Below, in pieces: positions 42,405-53,169 of a stretch of DNA of 64,000 nt. The position numbers and the translations under genes were made by a program. Numbering within the stretch: position 1 is the stretch's first letter; every line of letters starts with the position of its first letter. This stretch comes from Pseudopyrenochaeta lycopersici (lineage: Eukaryota; Ascomycota; Dothideomycetes; Pleosporales; Pseudopyrenochaetaceae): assembly GCA_003313425.1 (NCBI GenBank), contig NHZP01000041.1:124001-188000 (forward strand), given 5' to 3'. The notes beneath the pieces were generated by a model. The model did no database searches. It had not been told where the DNA came from and saw nothing but the letters and a program-made list of their open reading frames with translations.

Positions 42405-43943
42405 TTACTTGAAAAGCAAATTCTGACTAGACAACGAGATATCTTTTCGGTCCACCAGCTCCCCATTCGTAATTCCTTGCACGTAACAACTTCCGACTAA
42501 CAAATTGGGCTTCTCAGGCACAATATCCCTTGTCTCAACCGGGCGAACGAGGAATGGCGTTTGGGCGCCATAGATGATACATACATGGTCTCCAATCGCG
42601 GCCTCCCGTGGACATATTGCCATGTATCCGTTGTTAGTCAAGCACATTTTCTTGCCGGCTACCGTGCTACCAATCAACATGAAAAGCTTCCTTGCCGCCA
42701 AATCCAGCATCGAGACATGGCCCATGGTGTGATGTTGCAAGGTGGCCGGCGTAGCTCCAGCGACTGAGAGTTGCATCATCATGGCAGTAGTCTTAAATTC
42801 TTCTAAAGCATCCGCAGGTATGGGAGATTCTCCAGTCTGCAGGCGGTCCATGAGTGCTGTACGCCAGAATAGATCCAAGGGAGTTTGGAAAGGTCCTTTG
42901 AACAAACCCTGCTTGTGGATCGCTTGGATGCAAAGCTGGGAGCACTGATTCACAAAGTCGAAAAATTGGATCATCGCCTCTCTCTGGTTGGTTATATTTT
43001 CGAGTATAGTCATAACGGGGCCAGGACGCAAAATTGTACCAAATTGTGCTGCCTGGATGCGTAAATGGCCTGGAGTATCTTCAACGGGTCGGATCAGCGG
43101 CAAGAGGTCGCTGTGCGTTGCGGTTTTGCACAACATGCCGTTTACGACAGGATTTTCTTGCGGGTCACTCATCCAATCTGGAGACCAAGAGGGAAGTTCA
43201 AGGTTCCGGATGTGAGGAGAACACTGGTTTCGGTTAACAATTCCAGCAAAGCAGAGGCCGGGGAGGTGGGCAGATTCCGCCGATTCATCAAGCTGGAACG
43301 CGTATCGAGTTATGCTCAGTATAAGATCGCGCAGCGGAAGTTCATAGTCAGCCTTGATCTTCGTTCTGGTTTTTAATGGCGTGAGAGCAAGCAATCCATA
43401 AATCTTATCGTGCGGCTTAGAGGCTTTAAAATTTCGGGCGATGCTGAGGATGGTGCCAAGGTCGAATCCATCAGCTGGTGATTGTAGTTCATCGCGGCTT
43501 TCGCGCAGCATCTTTAGGGTCTTTAAATTGTAGATTCTGCGATAAAGCGTTTTATCGATCCCCTTAGTAGGATCCTGCAGGCGAGGCTCAACCTCCGGCA
43601 TAAACAGGAACTCTCCAAATTCGGCCAGTGTTTCCCAAGGAATCTCCTCACCTGCTCCATGCCGTACGACGAGCTTTTCAGCCAAGGCGACCTCCTGAAT
43701 GACTCAAACCCTTTCAAACCACTCTTGATTCAGGAGAGCTTGGATCGATGTCCATCTCGGATCATGTTCACCACCAATCGGTCGTCTCATTTCCCAGGCA
43801 TCTATCATCTCGCTTTCCGTCCCACTTGTTGAAGTCGCATGCAAGTTTGCAGCATACGACAGTGCCCCTGTCGACTCAACAGAGTCGCCCATCCATTGCG
43901 ACGACTCGTTCCGCCTGAGAGTAGATTTCTCGCACCAACCCAA
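42405..43943 (-). pseudogene. HET-domain protein, N-terminally truncated, one nonsense codon
   Basis: The frame reads DPRWTSIQALLNQEWFERV-stop-VIQEVALAEKL, the classical HET segment W-F-x-R-x-W-V-x-Q-E, with Trp changed to TGA at 43704. Downstream are the conserved KPHDKIYGLLALTPLKTRTK and the C-terminal DHVCIIYGAQTPFLVRPVET and CYVQGITNGELV. The HET core before this (LWIDxLCI region) is missing. At about 43945 the sequence changes to a transposase fragment. The remaining 426 codons downstream of the stop are clean. Confidence 0.8.
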
Positions 43944-44086
43944 TTTGCCTCTAGTATCCGTTGAACAAGGGACTGCTCTTCAACAGAGTCTAGCTTGCGC
44001 TTCTGGCGATTGCGCGTAGCCTGAGGTAGGCTACCTTGGAGGCGACGTCGAAGGTTGGTGATGGGCGGGGCGAGCTTGGCAACCAA
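43944..44086 (-). pseudogene. Transposase HTH fragment fused to the HET remnant
   Basis: AKLAPPITNLRRRLQGSLPQ and RKLDSVEEQSLVQRILE match the psq-type HTH of the CCHC-tailed pogo lineage (GRLPPPTINARKRKLSPTEE then QSLV). The frame runs straight into the HET remnant. Upstream to 44340 no end was recognised. Confidence 0.6.
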
Positions 44087-44422
44087 ACCTTTTGACCTAG
44101 TACTTACTGTAGCTTAGTCGCTCAACCACTCGCCACTTGAACCTGCTTATCTAATAACCTCAGCCTGCCGAATCAAGCTTAGCTCTACGACTACGTCATC
44201 CCACATCTCTACTAATCGCCACGGCGTTCTAAAGAAAAGAGGCAATTAGCCTGCTTCCCCTACCGTTGCGGTTCAAGCCCAGTTGTTTATAATTACTATC
44301 GCCCTCTAGTAGTCTACAGTTTAATAGTATGACAACCTACGTTACGCATTCAGCGTGATGAATCAAAGGCTTGGAAATTTTGACTCCAACCGCAAAAAAG
44401 CCCTTTCAGAAAAGACCCTAGG

Positions 44423-46113
44423 TGCGCAAAGTATCCATTTTGCAGCCAGTGCGATAAGAATAACCATCCCTGTCAGGAGGGCGCAATAATCGGATTCAAG
44501 AGGTTTCAGCCCGTAGAAAGCATTCGTACAGGTGGCGACAGGGGCGAGAAAATGGACATTGACGGTGGTGAGAGAGTGCAGGTAAGAGAGGACCAGGGCC
44601 ATTCCCCGAAGGATCTCGAGCGGAGACAAAGTGAGGCCGAGACAGAGTTCAAAGCTCCTTCCACAACCTTCTCTTTTACTTCAGGCGCACCACCGCTTGC
44701 AATCTAGCAATCACTAGAATCACCGCACTTGGGTCGACGCTCGAGGATTTCAACAGAAGACGTCGGTATACCGCACATGCTGCAGTCTAACAGCCTGGAG
44801 AGCACCCGCGTTTCGCAGAAGCCCATCGCTCTTACACACGATGAGGCGTTGCTCTTCCACCACTACATCGAGCATCTTGGTCGCTGGTTGGACTGTAGCA
44901 ATGCGGCGCGCAAATTTACGCTCATAGTGCCAGAGATGGCCAGGCAGAGCCCCATTCTCTGTCACGCAGTCCTGTGCTTCGCGGCGCGCCACCGCAGGGA
45001 ATACAGCACTGCTGAAGCCGCATATCAGCGCTGTGTCATTCTACTTATCAACCGCCTCAATGAGGACTCTGCAAGCCACGACGAGATGTTGCTCGTTGCC
45101 GTAGTATTATTGCATTTTGCTGACCAGCTCATCAGTAAGCTTTCTACATAGCCATCCGCCTGAATTCCACAGCTAACATTGTCTAGTCAAATACGGCACG
45201 GGCTTGCGGGACAAGCAGCATTTGGCAGGTTCTTCGGCCATTCTCCGTGCTTCTCAAGGCACTCGTTTCATCGATCCCTCGGCGCCCACGGTCCGCGGGG
45301 CTGCCTTCTGGGTATATGTCCGGCAATGTCTTTACAACGCAACGATCAGTCAGCAACCGCTAGATATTGACTTTTCACTCCAACTGCACCCTGCCCCAGA
45401 TTCTATACAAGACTTGCACCCTTTAGCGTGGTTGGGTCTGGAGACAGCATGGGCCAATCAAATGCTATGGCACTGTGCTTGTGTGGCCAACTTCTGCTTC
45501 GCAAGTACTGGAAAACAGAGCGATCCGGCTCCCAGTACCCATCTATGGCAAGAGCTATGGGATAAAATCCAAATATGGCAAAATGATAAGCCGAGGGCTT
45601 TTGATCCGGTTGGGTCGGGTCCATCCAGGGACGGGAGCGTGTTTCCCGACATCTGGTTCACGGCAGACTGGCATGGTAAGTCCAAGCCAAGTACCTCCTA
45701 TTTTCTGTGCTCACGCAGTATGCAGCGATTTCATTTGTCTTGTACCACCTTTCGTGTATCCTACTTCTCAGATACAGGCCGGGCCCAAAGTTTGCGATTC
45801 ACTATGTGCATAGTAGTACGTCGAAGTTAGATGTATGTTTCCGAATCTGACGCAGGTCTTTCTGCTATACTGACCCTGGCAGCGCTGTATTTTAGACCTT
45901 GCACAGGCTATATGCAGTGTATGCAAATCTTCGCCGCAAAATGCACAGTTACTAATTATACTCTGTCATACTGTCTTCATATGGGGACCATTGCTCTCGA
46001 ACCCAGGAGAGCAGAACGAGGTGATCCATCTCTTAAGAATGTTCGAGCAAAACCATTCGTGGCGGACTGATTGGATCGTCAATGCACTAAAAGCAGAGCG
46101 GGCTATAGATTGA
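44423..46113 (+). pseudogene. Fungal Zn2Cys6-type transcription factor, decayed
   Basis: One frame begins with CAKYPFCSQCDKNNHPCQ, resembling the second half of a Zn2Cys6 cluster, and stops once at TAG (about 44706). It resumes with the regulatory domain (EALLFHHYIEHLGRWLDCSN, ILCHAVLCFAARHRREY). Introns at 45135-45186 and 45676-45725 keep the phase: LIIKYGTGLRDKQHLAGSSA and then ADWHAISFVLYHLSCILLL. The end reads HTVFIWGPLLSNPGEQNEVI and LLRMFEQNHSWRTD-stop-IV, with the last Trp as TGA. This is the layout of ARCA-like fungal regulators. The first half of the zinc cluster is missing and a further stop follows SKLDVCFRI at about 45850. Confidence 0.65.
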
Positions 46114-47479
46114 ATCAGTCGTTCAGTTTACTCGCAACAAGATAATTCTTCTAGAGGATGAGTAATGAGACTACCGCTTAATGCACCGTTTAAGTACGAC
46201 CCGGATGTTTCGCGACCCGGAATGACCAGCTTCACTGTGTGGTTTATCCTTTAGGCTAATCCATGCGTGACTAATACCTTGAAGCCTTTTCATGTCGGTT
46301 CTAGTTAGCTTTGATTTCAACTGTGTGTCCCGCCACGCAGTGAGTGACGTTATTCTATCTATTAATCTCATTCGACACTCCAACATCAAACACTATCTTA
46401 AAGACATATACAATGGCCAAGGAAAGTATATTCAAAAAGAGTCATATGCGCAGCCTAACCATTGATTGTCACTCGAAGTGCTTTCTGGCAGAAGATATCT
46501 TTGCAGAGGCAGCTTGCGAGACTCATTCAGCCTGCGATAGAGATTGAAGATGGGATTGATGTGAGTCAGCAGATTTCCCGGCGCTAAACCATTCTTGTCT
46601 TGTTTGTTCCTCTTGTGCACGGATTCCCAAACAGGTTAGGACAGAATATCGTTATGTCCACCTGTCCATGTTTCATCTGTGCCGCTTCTCACGTTTGCAT
46701 CTTTCATCTACGCCGCTTCTATAATTTGCATAATTCATCTCCTATCATTACACTTTCCATCTTTCCACGCGTCTCAAGCTACTTGATCCGAGATGGTGAG
46801 GCAGGACTGGGACTCCCTTGAGCGCTGGGTGGATGCCCTTGCCCCCAAAATCAAATCTGCGAAGATGGCAGAGGCAAGGCTTTTTAAACCTAGTGAAACA
46901 AGAAACAAGGGCATCACCCGCTATTCCACGATCAATCACACAGAGTCAGAAAGCAGGACTGACCCAGGATGCGAGGGCGTTATCAGCCCTGAAGAGCTTC
47001 GCAAATACAGAAGCGATTCCAGGATGCTATTCAACTAGGACAATCTGACAGTAACAATACCGAGTTCCATGGTATTGCAAGTGAGGAGCAGCCTCAGCCG
47101 GAGGTACCAAATGAACATCTGATTCCAGAGTCCGTTGTCCAACAGCAACATTGCGGAGGCACCCGAGGATAGCTGCTTAACCGAACTCTACAGATCAGGC
47201 CAACAAAGTTGCTAGGACGGACGTTAAGGCCACGACACCTCGGAGTATTATGTGTACGAAGAGGCCGAAAAAGAAAGTTGGTTCATTTCAGATGCATGTC
47301 AATACTCCCGCAACCGCGCCGGTACCGTCTCAACTACAAAATCCGCCCATACTAATACATGTAACGCAAGAACAGATGCGGGGGAATTTTGTCCGAACAC
47401 TCGAGGGCAACCATCGCCGGAAGCAGCAACCCTATGCTAAGTATCACATCGTAGACCTCAAGCCTCTCCAAATGGAGCA
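46114..47479. other. Decayed coding-like sequence, no assignable gene
   Basis: Between about 46790 and 47170 the frames carry protein-like runs (LERWVDALAPKIKSAKMAEA in one, QSQKAGLTQDARALSALKSF and FQDAIQLGQSDSNNTEFHG in others). They need several frameshifts to join. I recognise no family. Confidence 0.35.
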
Positions 47480-48223
47480 GTGTCAGATAAAGAACTATCT
47501 TCTACAGCTCAATGGTGGTGCGGCGGCCACGATATATTACTGCCTAAAAGACAATCTAAGCTGCTCGAACTTCCAGGGGAAATCCGAAATGAAATTTACA
47601 AGTACGCATTTCCTCCATTTTTAGGGCTCTTTCCCCGGCATAGGCTTGAAGGGAGCAGTATAGGGCTTCTTGCGGTCAACAAACAGGTCCATAAAGAAGT
47701 TATAAGTCTAATGTATGGCACGAAGCCACTTAGACTTAAATATGAGGAGGACGACTTGAGCATTGATGATGATTTTTACGATTGGGGCGGCCGGGATCAC
47801 TACGTTCGACACTACTTAGGATGGAATTGGAGCATATCCGCGCTCCTGCGACTGCTCGGCGGAAATGCGTTTCAATACGTTAACGATATTGAGATTTACG
47901 TGGATCTCGAAGACTTCGAGGATGCCAAACGCTCGATTTTGATGGACTTCGTCTATGCACTCTGCGTTAAACGAAGAACGCAGCCAGGGCGCTTTACGAT
48001 AAAGTTCACGGTAGCGACGTTGACAGATGAGCAAGAGGAAGTCGAGTTTTTCCGCTTTCTCCAGGCGCTTAGGGATGTTCCAGAGTTTAAAGACGTACGC
48101 TTTCTTAAGGGTCCTTGTTGGCTTGAAGGGGAAGATAGACAACAGCTCCTTCAAAGAGCATGTGCAATGAGGGACAGCCTATTATTGGGACGTAAACGTA
48201 AATTTGAGGAATTTCAGGGGTAG
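47480..48223 (+). CDS. 2EXR (F-box-like) domain protein
   Basis: The 247-residue frame starts MSDKELSSTAQWWCGGHD and contains KLLELPGEIRNEIYKYAFPP, the 2EXR motif. A LLAVNKQVHKEVISLMYG segment, the conserved second motif, follows. A central alpha/beta region and a basic end (LLLGRKRKFEEFQG) complete it. Length and order fit the family. It shares the family, not close sequence, with the gene at 27004. An upstream exon is possible because the motif lies near the N-terminus. Confidence 0.7.
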   Translation: MSDKELSSTAQWWCGGHDILLPKRQSKLLELPGEIRNEIYKYAFPPFLGLFPRHRLEGSSIGLLAVNKQVHKEVISLMYGTKPLRLKYEEDDLSIDDDFYDWGGRDHYVRHYLGWNWSISALLRLLGGNAFQYVNDIEIYVDLEDFEDAKRSILMDFVYALCVKRRTQPGRFTIKFTVATLTDEQEEVEFFRFLQALRDVPEFKDVRFLKGPCWLEGEDRQQLLQRACAMRDSLLLGRKRKFEEFQG

Positions 48224-48865
48224 CATTGAGGTCGCTTATTGTTATAGAAATAAGACTCTAGGTCCTAATAAGGAAGTTTTCTTGGCACCTTTACAAGCGT
48301 AACGTTCAATCCCTACGCAACGGAAAAACCCACGTGACGGAAAAATCACGGGTTCTTTCGCACCCTAAAAATTACTGTCGCATCACAACAAATGTGAGCG
48401 AATAATAGGTGAGGACTGCATTGGCGGGGAGGCTGCGTTGCTTGTAAGATATGATTCGCATGTAGACTCGACGTGCCTCTTAAATTCTTCTACTGTATGA
48501 GAACGTCAGGCTTCCGGGCCATTCCTCAATCTCGTGGTGCTGACGGCAAAGTCTTGTTCGCTGATCAACGTTGTTGACCAATCACTAGCGGCTAGGATTT
48601 CCCGCAGCTGCATTGACCTTGGCCTCAATTGGGTTGTGCCAGCGCTTGCCATTCCGCACAGACCAAACCTAAATCAATCTTTCCACCACCGCTTCTCGAT
48701 ACGACGGGACAACCCTCGATACGAGGACACAGAGGACAGACAGGACAGGAGACCGAGAAGTGATTTCGGAGATATTATTTTTGCGTTTAGCGCACTCACT
48801 TTAAACCCTCCCCTAGCCCTACGGGACGCTACCGGCGGGGTGGCGTCGCTTCCGGCCCTCCCGGG
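48224..48865. other. No gene recognised
   Basis: About 640 bp with short overlapping frames only. Confidence 0.4.
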
Positions 48866-49324
48866 ATGCCGGGTACTACCCCTGAAACGACAGTCGGGAA
48901 CCCTCCACCAGCACCACGAAAGTCCTATCGCACCCTTAGACCGGCCCCAAAGATTATAGAAACGCAACAGACGCTCGAAGCGACAACTCTGAGGAGAGCA
49001 TCAAGCCGGACGAACACCCACCCACCGGAAACCGCCCACTCTGAGGATCCACCGGCGCAAGATGAGGTCCGGGAGCTGGTCAAGGTCGTGCAGGCAATGG
49101 AGACTGTACCCCAGCTCCTGAGAGACGCGGAGGCGGCAAGGCAGCAAGATCGAGAGAAGGTCATGCAGCTCATGGAGCTAATGGTGGCATGGAAGGAAAA
49201 AAGTGAACGGGAACGTGTGGAAGCACAGGAAGCGCTAGAAGGGGTCATGAGAGCACATGCCAAGCAGATAGAGGCCATAACAAGGAAGTTCACGAAAGAG
49301 ATTTACTTTAGTACTGTACGATAG
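48866..49324 (+). CDS. Hypothetical coiled-coil protein (152 aa)
   Basis: The first 65 residues are Pro/Thr-rich and basic. Residues about 66-145 form a long charged helix (VRELVKVVQAMETVPQLLRD, EKVMQLMELMVAWKEKSERE), predicted as a coiled coil. The frame is clean. It may be a gag-like product of a lost retroelement or a free-standing hypothetical gene. No zinc knuckle is present. It ends 53 bp before the HET remnant. Confidence 0.4.
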   Translation: MPGTTPETTVGNPPPAPRKSYRTLRPAPKIIETQQTLEATTLRRASSRTNTHPPETAHSEDPPAQDEVRELVKVVQAMETVPQLLRDAEAARQQDREKVMQLMELMVAWKEKSERERVEAQEALEGVMRAHAKQIEAITRKFTKEIYFSTVR

Positions 49325-49377
49325 TTTAAGGCGCGACTAACTTAGTTACAGTCTTTTAGCGAGTAGTTACAAAGATT

Positions 49378-51070
49378 ATGAAGGATTATTGGCTACATAC
49401 TATTCCTTTTATAGACGACATTACTGCTGGCGGTCCACCTACATGCACTGCGAAGATCTTTTACTCACTACGAATAAATATTTCAGAATTTTCTGGTATA
49501 GACCTCCAAATCAGTTTTCCAGCTTTACCAGAAGCTGGAAGCTCTACATATTTCGCACTACTTCGAGCATGGCTTCGTTGGTGTGATGGGTCCCACGACT
49601 GCACGGGACATAACGCCAAATCCAAAGTGGCAATGCCAAGTAGGCTCCTCGACATTACGAATCCAGATATAAATGTTCTGCGTCTCGTCTATCCTAAGAA
49701 AAAGGACAGAGTGGAGTAAGCCGCATTATCCCATCCCTGGGGCAAACTCAGCGATGAAAACAAGCGTCAGTTCTGCACAAACGACGACAATATTAAAGAA
49801 CGACTGAAAGGTTTCACTGTCTCTGAGCGACCAAAGACATTTCGGGATGCAATCCGAGTTACCCGGGAGCTGGGCATCCAATACCTTTGGATCGACTCAC
49901 TTTGCATAATCCAGGAGAACCAGAAAGATTGGGAGCATGAGGCCAAACGTATGGAAGGCGTCTACGCTTCAGCATACTGCACCATCGCCGCAACTTCGGC
50001 TGTCGACTCGAACGCGGGATTCCTTGAGCGAGATGTCAGGAACAAGTATATCCACGTTCAAGACGCCTCAGGCCGGCGATTCTATGTCTGCACCGACATT
50101 GATGATTTCGACAACGACGTGGGAAACGCCCACCTTAACAAGCGAGCCTGGGTAATGCAAGAAAGGGTCTTGTCTCGACGAACTGTCCACTTCACTGCCA
50201 ACCAGGTGTATTTTGAATGTGGGCGAGGGATTTACTGCGAAAACTTTACCAGGCTGAAAAGGTAAGAATTCAGCTAGACCTGGTACACCAACCGCTTCCT
50301 AACCTGGGCAATTTGCTCCTCAGGTCTTTTCAAAAGAACTACTTCTTCATGCTTGATTCAGACTTCCCCGCCAGGCTCCTTGAATCAGGCAACCAGCGTA
50401 CTATAAAATTCATTCAATTTCTTTTTGAAGAGTACTCCAAGCGCGGCTTGACAGAGAAGACCGATAGATGTGTTGCAATATCCGGGCTAGAGAACCGTCT
50501 TGCACGCGCTAAAAAGTCTCCAACCAGATACGGTGTCTTTCAGCTGTATCTTCACAGGACTCTCTTGTGGCAGGGATCTGGAGAAGAGGGGATGAAGCGG
50601 ATTCCGTACGAGACCCAGGTCGTGCCATCTTGGTCATGGATGGCATATGACGGAGGTATTCAGTTCCTGAATATCCCTTTTGGTGAGGTGGATGGGATAG
50701 TCCGCCTACGATTCAATAAGAAGAACAAATACGAGCAGTTCAACGAGAAGGGAAAACTTGCGTTAGTCACCGACATAGGCATTTCCAGAACTGCGGTCTG
50801 GAAAAAAGAGATATAAGCTCCGCCATATTGGACTCGAGCAAAGCAGAAAGAGGGTGGATTCGGTATGACGTCGAGGCGAGCAAAGGCCTTGATGCTGAAC
50901 GGTGTGTTGTTGTTGGGAGGGAGGCTAATAACAACAAGCTTTCGCCGATGAAGTACTACATATTAGTTGTCAGGCCGACCAGTGTGGACAACGAGTATAC
51001 GAGGGTTGGGGTTGGGTGGATTCAGAGTGACTACGTTACGAGACAGAGGCTCAACATGCGAGTCGTGTGA
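49378..51070 (+). pseudogene. HET-domain protein with one stop and one frameshift
   Basis: The frame starts at 49378 and gives the pre-HET region (ALLRAWLRWCDGSHDCTGHN, PSRLLDI). After TAA at 49717, probably a former Tyr codon, it continues AALSHPWGKL. The HET core follows: IQYLWIDSLCIIQENQKDWE, YASAYCTIAATSAVDSNAGF and RAWVMQERVLSRRTVHF. A 62 bp intron (50262-50323, GTAAGA...CTAAC...CTCAG) preserves the frame into exon 2 (SFQKNYFFMLDSDF). Near 50812 a one-base deletion shifts the frame, and the end (ISSAILDSSKAERGWIRYDV, YYILVVRPTSVDNEYTRVGV) reads in the next frame to 51070. The product would have acted in heterokaryon incompatibility. Two lesions make it a likely pseudogene. Confidence 0.8.
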
Positions 51071-51120
51071 ACGACTTCACGCTTGAACCCTGACGGAGTA
51101 ACCGGTGGATACGTAGTCAA

Positions 51121-51798
51121 TGTCGAGTCGAAATTGATGACATACCCTACTGCACCTTCTGTGAGAGGCCTTACCACGTGAAATCTGAGTGCTTTAAGGA
51201 AAACCCCAGACTAGGTGGCCAAGGCAAGCATGAAAAATGGCGCAAAATAAGATCGGGAGATCCAAACTCCAGTCGATACAAGCCGTCGAAGAGACAACGT
51301 ACCTCTGATGACGAAGATGATGAAACAGGGAGTCCGAGAGATCCGAAGAAGCCCACCTTCACAGCAATGAGGGCCACTGGGGAAGATGTTAATGCAGCAT
51401 TCAAAAGGGACGTCCAGGCCAACACTGCCATGTTCGCCCACACCCTCGCGATGATGGCCACCATGACACTGCCAATCCGCGATGCCTGGATTGTCGACAG
51501 TGGCTGCGCGCAACACGTTTGCAACAATGCCTCAAAGTTTGTACAAATGGAAAAATACCATGGGCCACCGCTTAGAAGCGTTGAAGCCTCTACGTCTCCT
51601 TCAGGAATTGGGACGGTAAACATCTTGTGCAATGCACGCGGCAAGCGGAGGTGGCTGGTACTCGACAATGTCCTCTTCGTTCCATCCGCACACGCGAACC
51701 TCATCCGTGCTCCAGGATTCATCCGAAGCACGCCAGAACCAGCCCATGCAACGCCCTACCCAGAGAAGAGGCAGTCAGTGCAGCCAAAGCTCAGTTGA
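51121..51798 (+). pseudogene. Copia-type retrotransposon gag/protease fragment
   Basis: The zinc knuckle CTFCERPYHVKSEC (CX2CX4HX4C) is followed by a basic, acidic-patched linker. The protease start AWIVDSGCAQHVCN carries the catalytic DSG, and the VLDNVLFVPSAHANLI segment of Copia proteases follows. The 5' gag and everything downstream of the protease are missing. At about 51790 the sequence switches to a hAT transposase. Confidence 0.8.
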
Positions 51799-52966
51799 CA
51801 ATGAATTCTCTGGTATCCAGAATATACCTACATTGCGTAAAATCCATCGGTTATGCGTCTGGTTATATAGCTCAACCCTGCACGCTAATGCCTGGGAGGA
51901 TGCAGTAGGTCTACAGTTAGGTATTGACAACAAAACCAGATGGTCATCTTGGTATCAAGTCATCGATCGAGTCCTTAAGAAGGTTAACAATATCAAGCTC
52001 TTTATGCTTAAGTACGCAGACGAGCTTGGCGACATCTGTCTTAACAATGACGATTGGGATATACTTGAGAAATCACATACATTCTTACAACCGTTTGCTT
52101 CAGCTACCCTCTATGAAGAAGGCGAAAAAGCCTCTATCTCAGCGTCGCTCCTCCTAATGGACTCCCTTCTTGTTCATTATGAGCAAAACAAGGTAGGCTC
52201 GGCACTCTGCTGGAGTCCGTTACTAACAGTTCGCTAGATGCACTACTCTCAACCCGAATATAACGACCCCCGCATGCTCCGAGCCATTGAGATGGGATGG
52301 TTCGTACTGGACAAATACTACAACATGACCGATGAAACTCCTGTGTATGCGGCCGCTCTCCTCCTCAATCCCAGCTGCCGAGTCGCCTATCTTCAGAAGA
52401 ACTGGCCAAAGAAATGGCATAAGCCCGCAATTACCGCTGCACGTAGTATTTGGGAGGCAGAATTTAAGGATAGACTCTCTTCAGATCGTCCTACTAGTTC
52501 TGACGCTACGCCGCCTCCCTCTAAGCGACGTGGTGTTGTCCTTGATCAGCTTTTGAGGTCAATGGAGGCTATAACGAGCGATTCTCATATTGACGATGAT
52601 TTAATGACCTTTATTGAGCAGCCTACCTTTCGTATTAATTGCACACCTCTCGAATGGTGGTGCAAGGAGGACCAGAGACGACGCTATCCCCGACTTAGCC
52701 ATATGGCAATAACGATACTCTCTATCCCACCAGAGTCATCAGAACCAGAGCGTACCTTCTCTGGTACGAGAAGGACATGTTCATGGGATCGATCTCGTCT
52801 CAAATGCCAAAACATCCAGAGAATCGAGTGCATCGGTAGCTGGCTACGAGAGGGTCATATCCTGCCCATTTCTGCTAATGGAATGGGTATGCCCATGGGG
52901 CCAGTACCAGAGAACGAACTAGAGGAGATTGACGACGATACTGCGGATCAAATTGAGTGGGTTTAA
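51799..52966 (+). pseudogene. hAT transposase, 5'-truncated, with a 45 bp intron
   Basis: The homology starts near NEFSGIQNIPTLRKIHRLCV and runs through DNKTRWSSWYQVIDRVLKKV to HYEQNK at 52192. GTAGGC (52193) to TAG (52237), with CTAAC nearby, forms a 45 bp intron of 15 codons, so the genomic frame is kept and only the splice-site TAG interrupts it. Exon 2 gives MHYSQPEYNDPRMLRAIE and ends with the hAT dimerisation domain (RYPRLSHMAITILSIPPESS, EPERTFSGTRRTCSWDRSRL). The BED finger and the first catalytic part are missing. Downstream, 52985-53095 has several inverted AAACGATAT/ATATCGTTT motifs that may be the subterminal end of the element. Confidence 0.75.
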
Positions 52967-53169
52967 AGTGTATATAGCTGTTTGATGTTTTATCGTTTTT
53001 ATATCGTTTATATTGTTTAATGATTAAACGTTTTAAGTTAGAGCGTTTTCCCTTAAAACGTTTTAGCTTTCGGGAAAAACGATATAAAACGATATGCCCA
53101 TGTATGCGCTAACCTCCTTGGCGAACAGAACTTTGGCCTGTGACTGTATATAGATATTTATATACAAGA

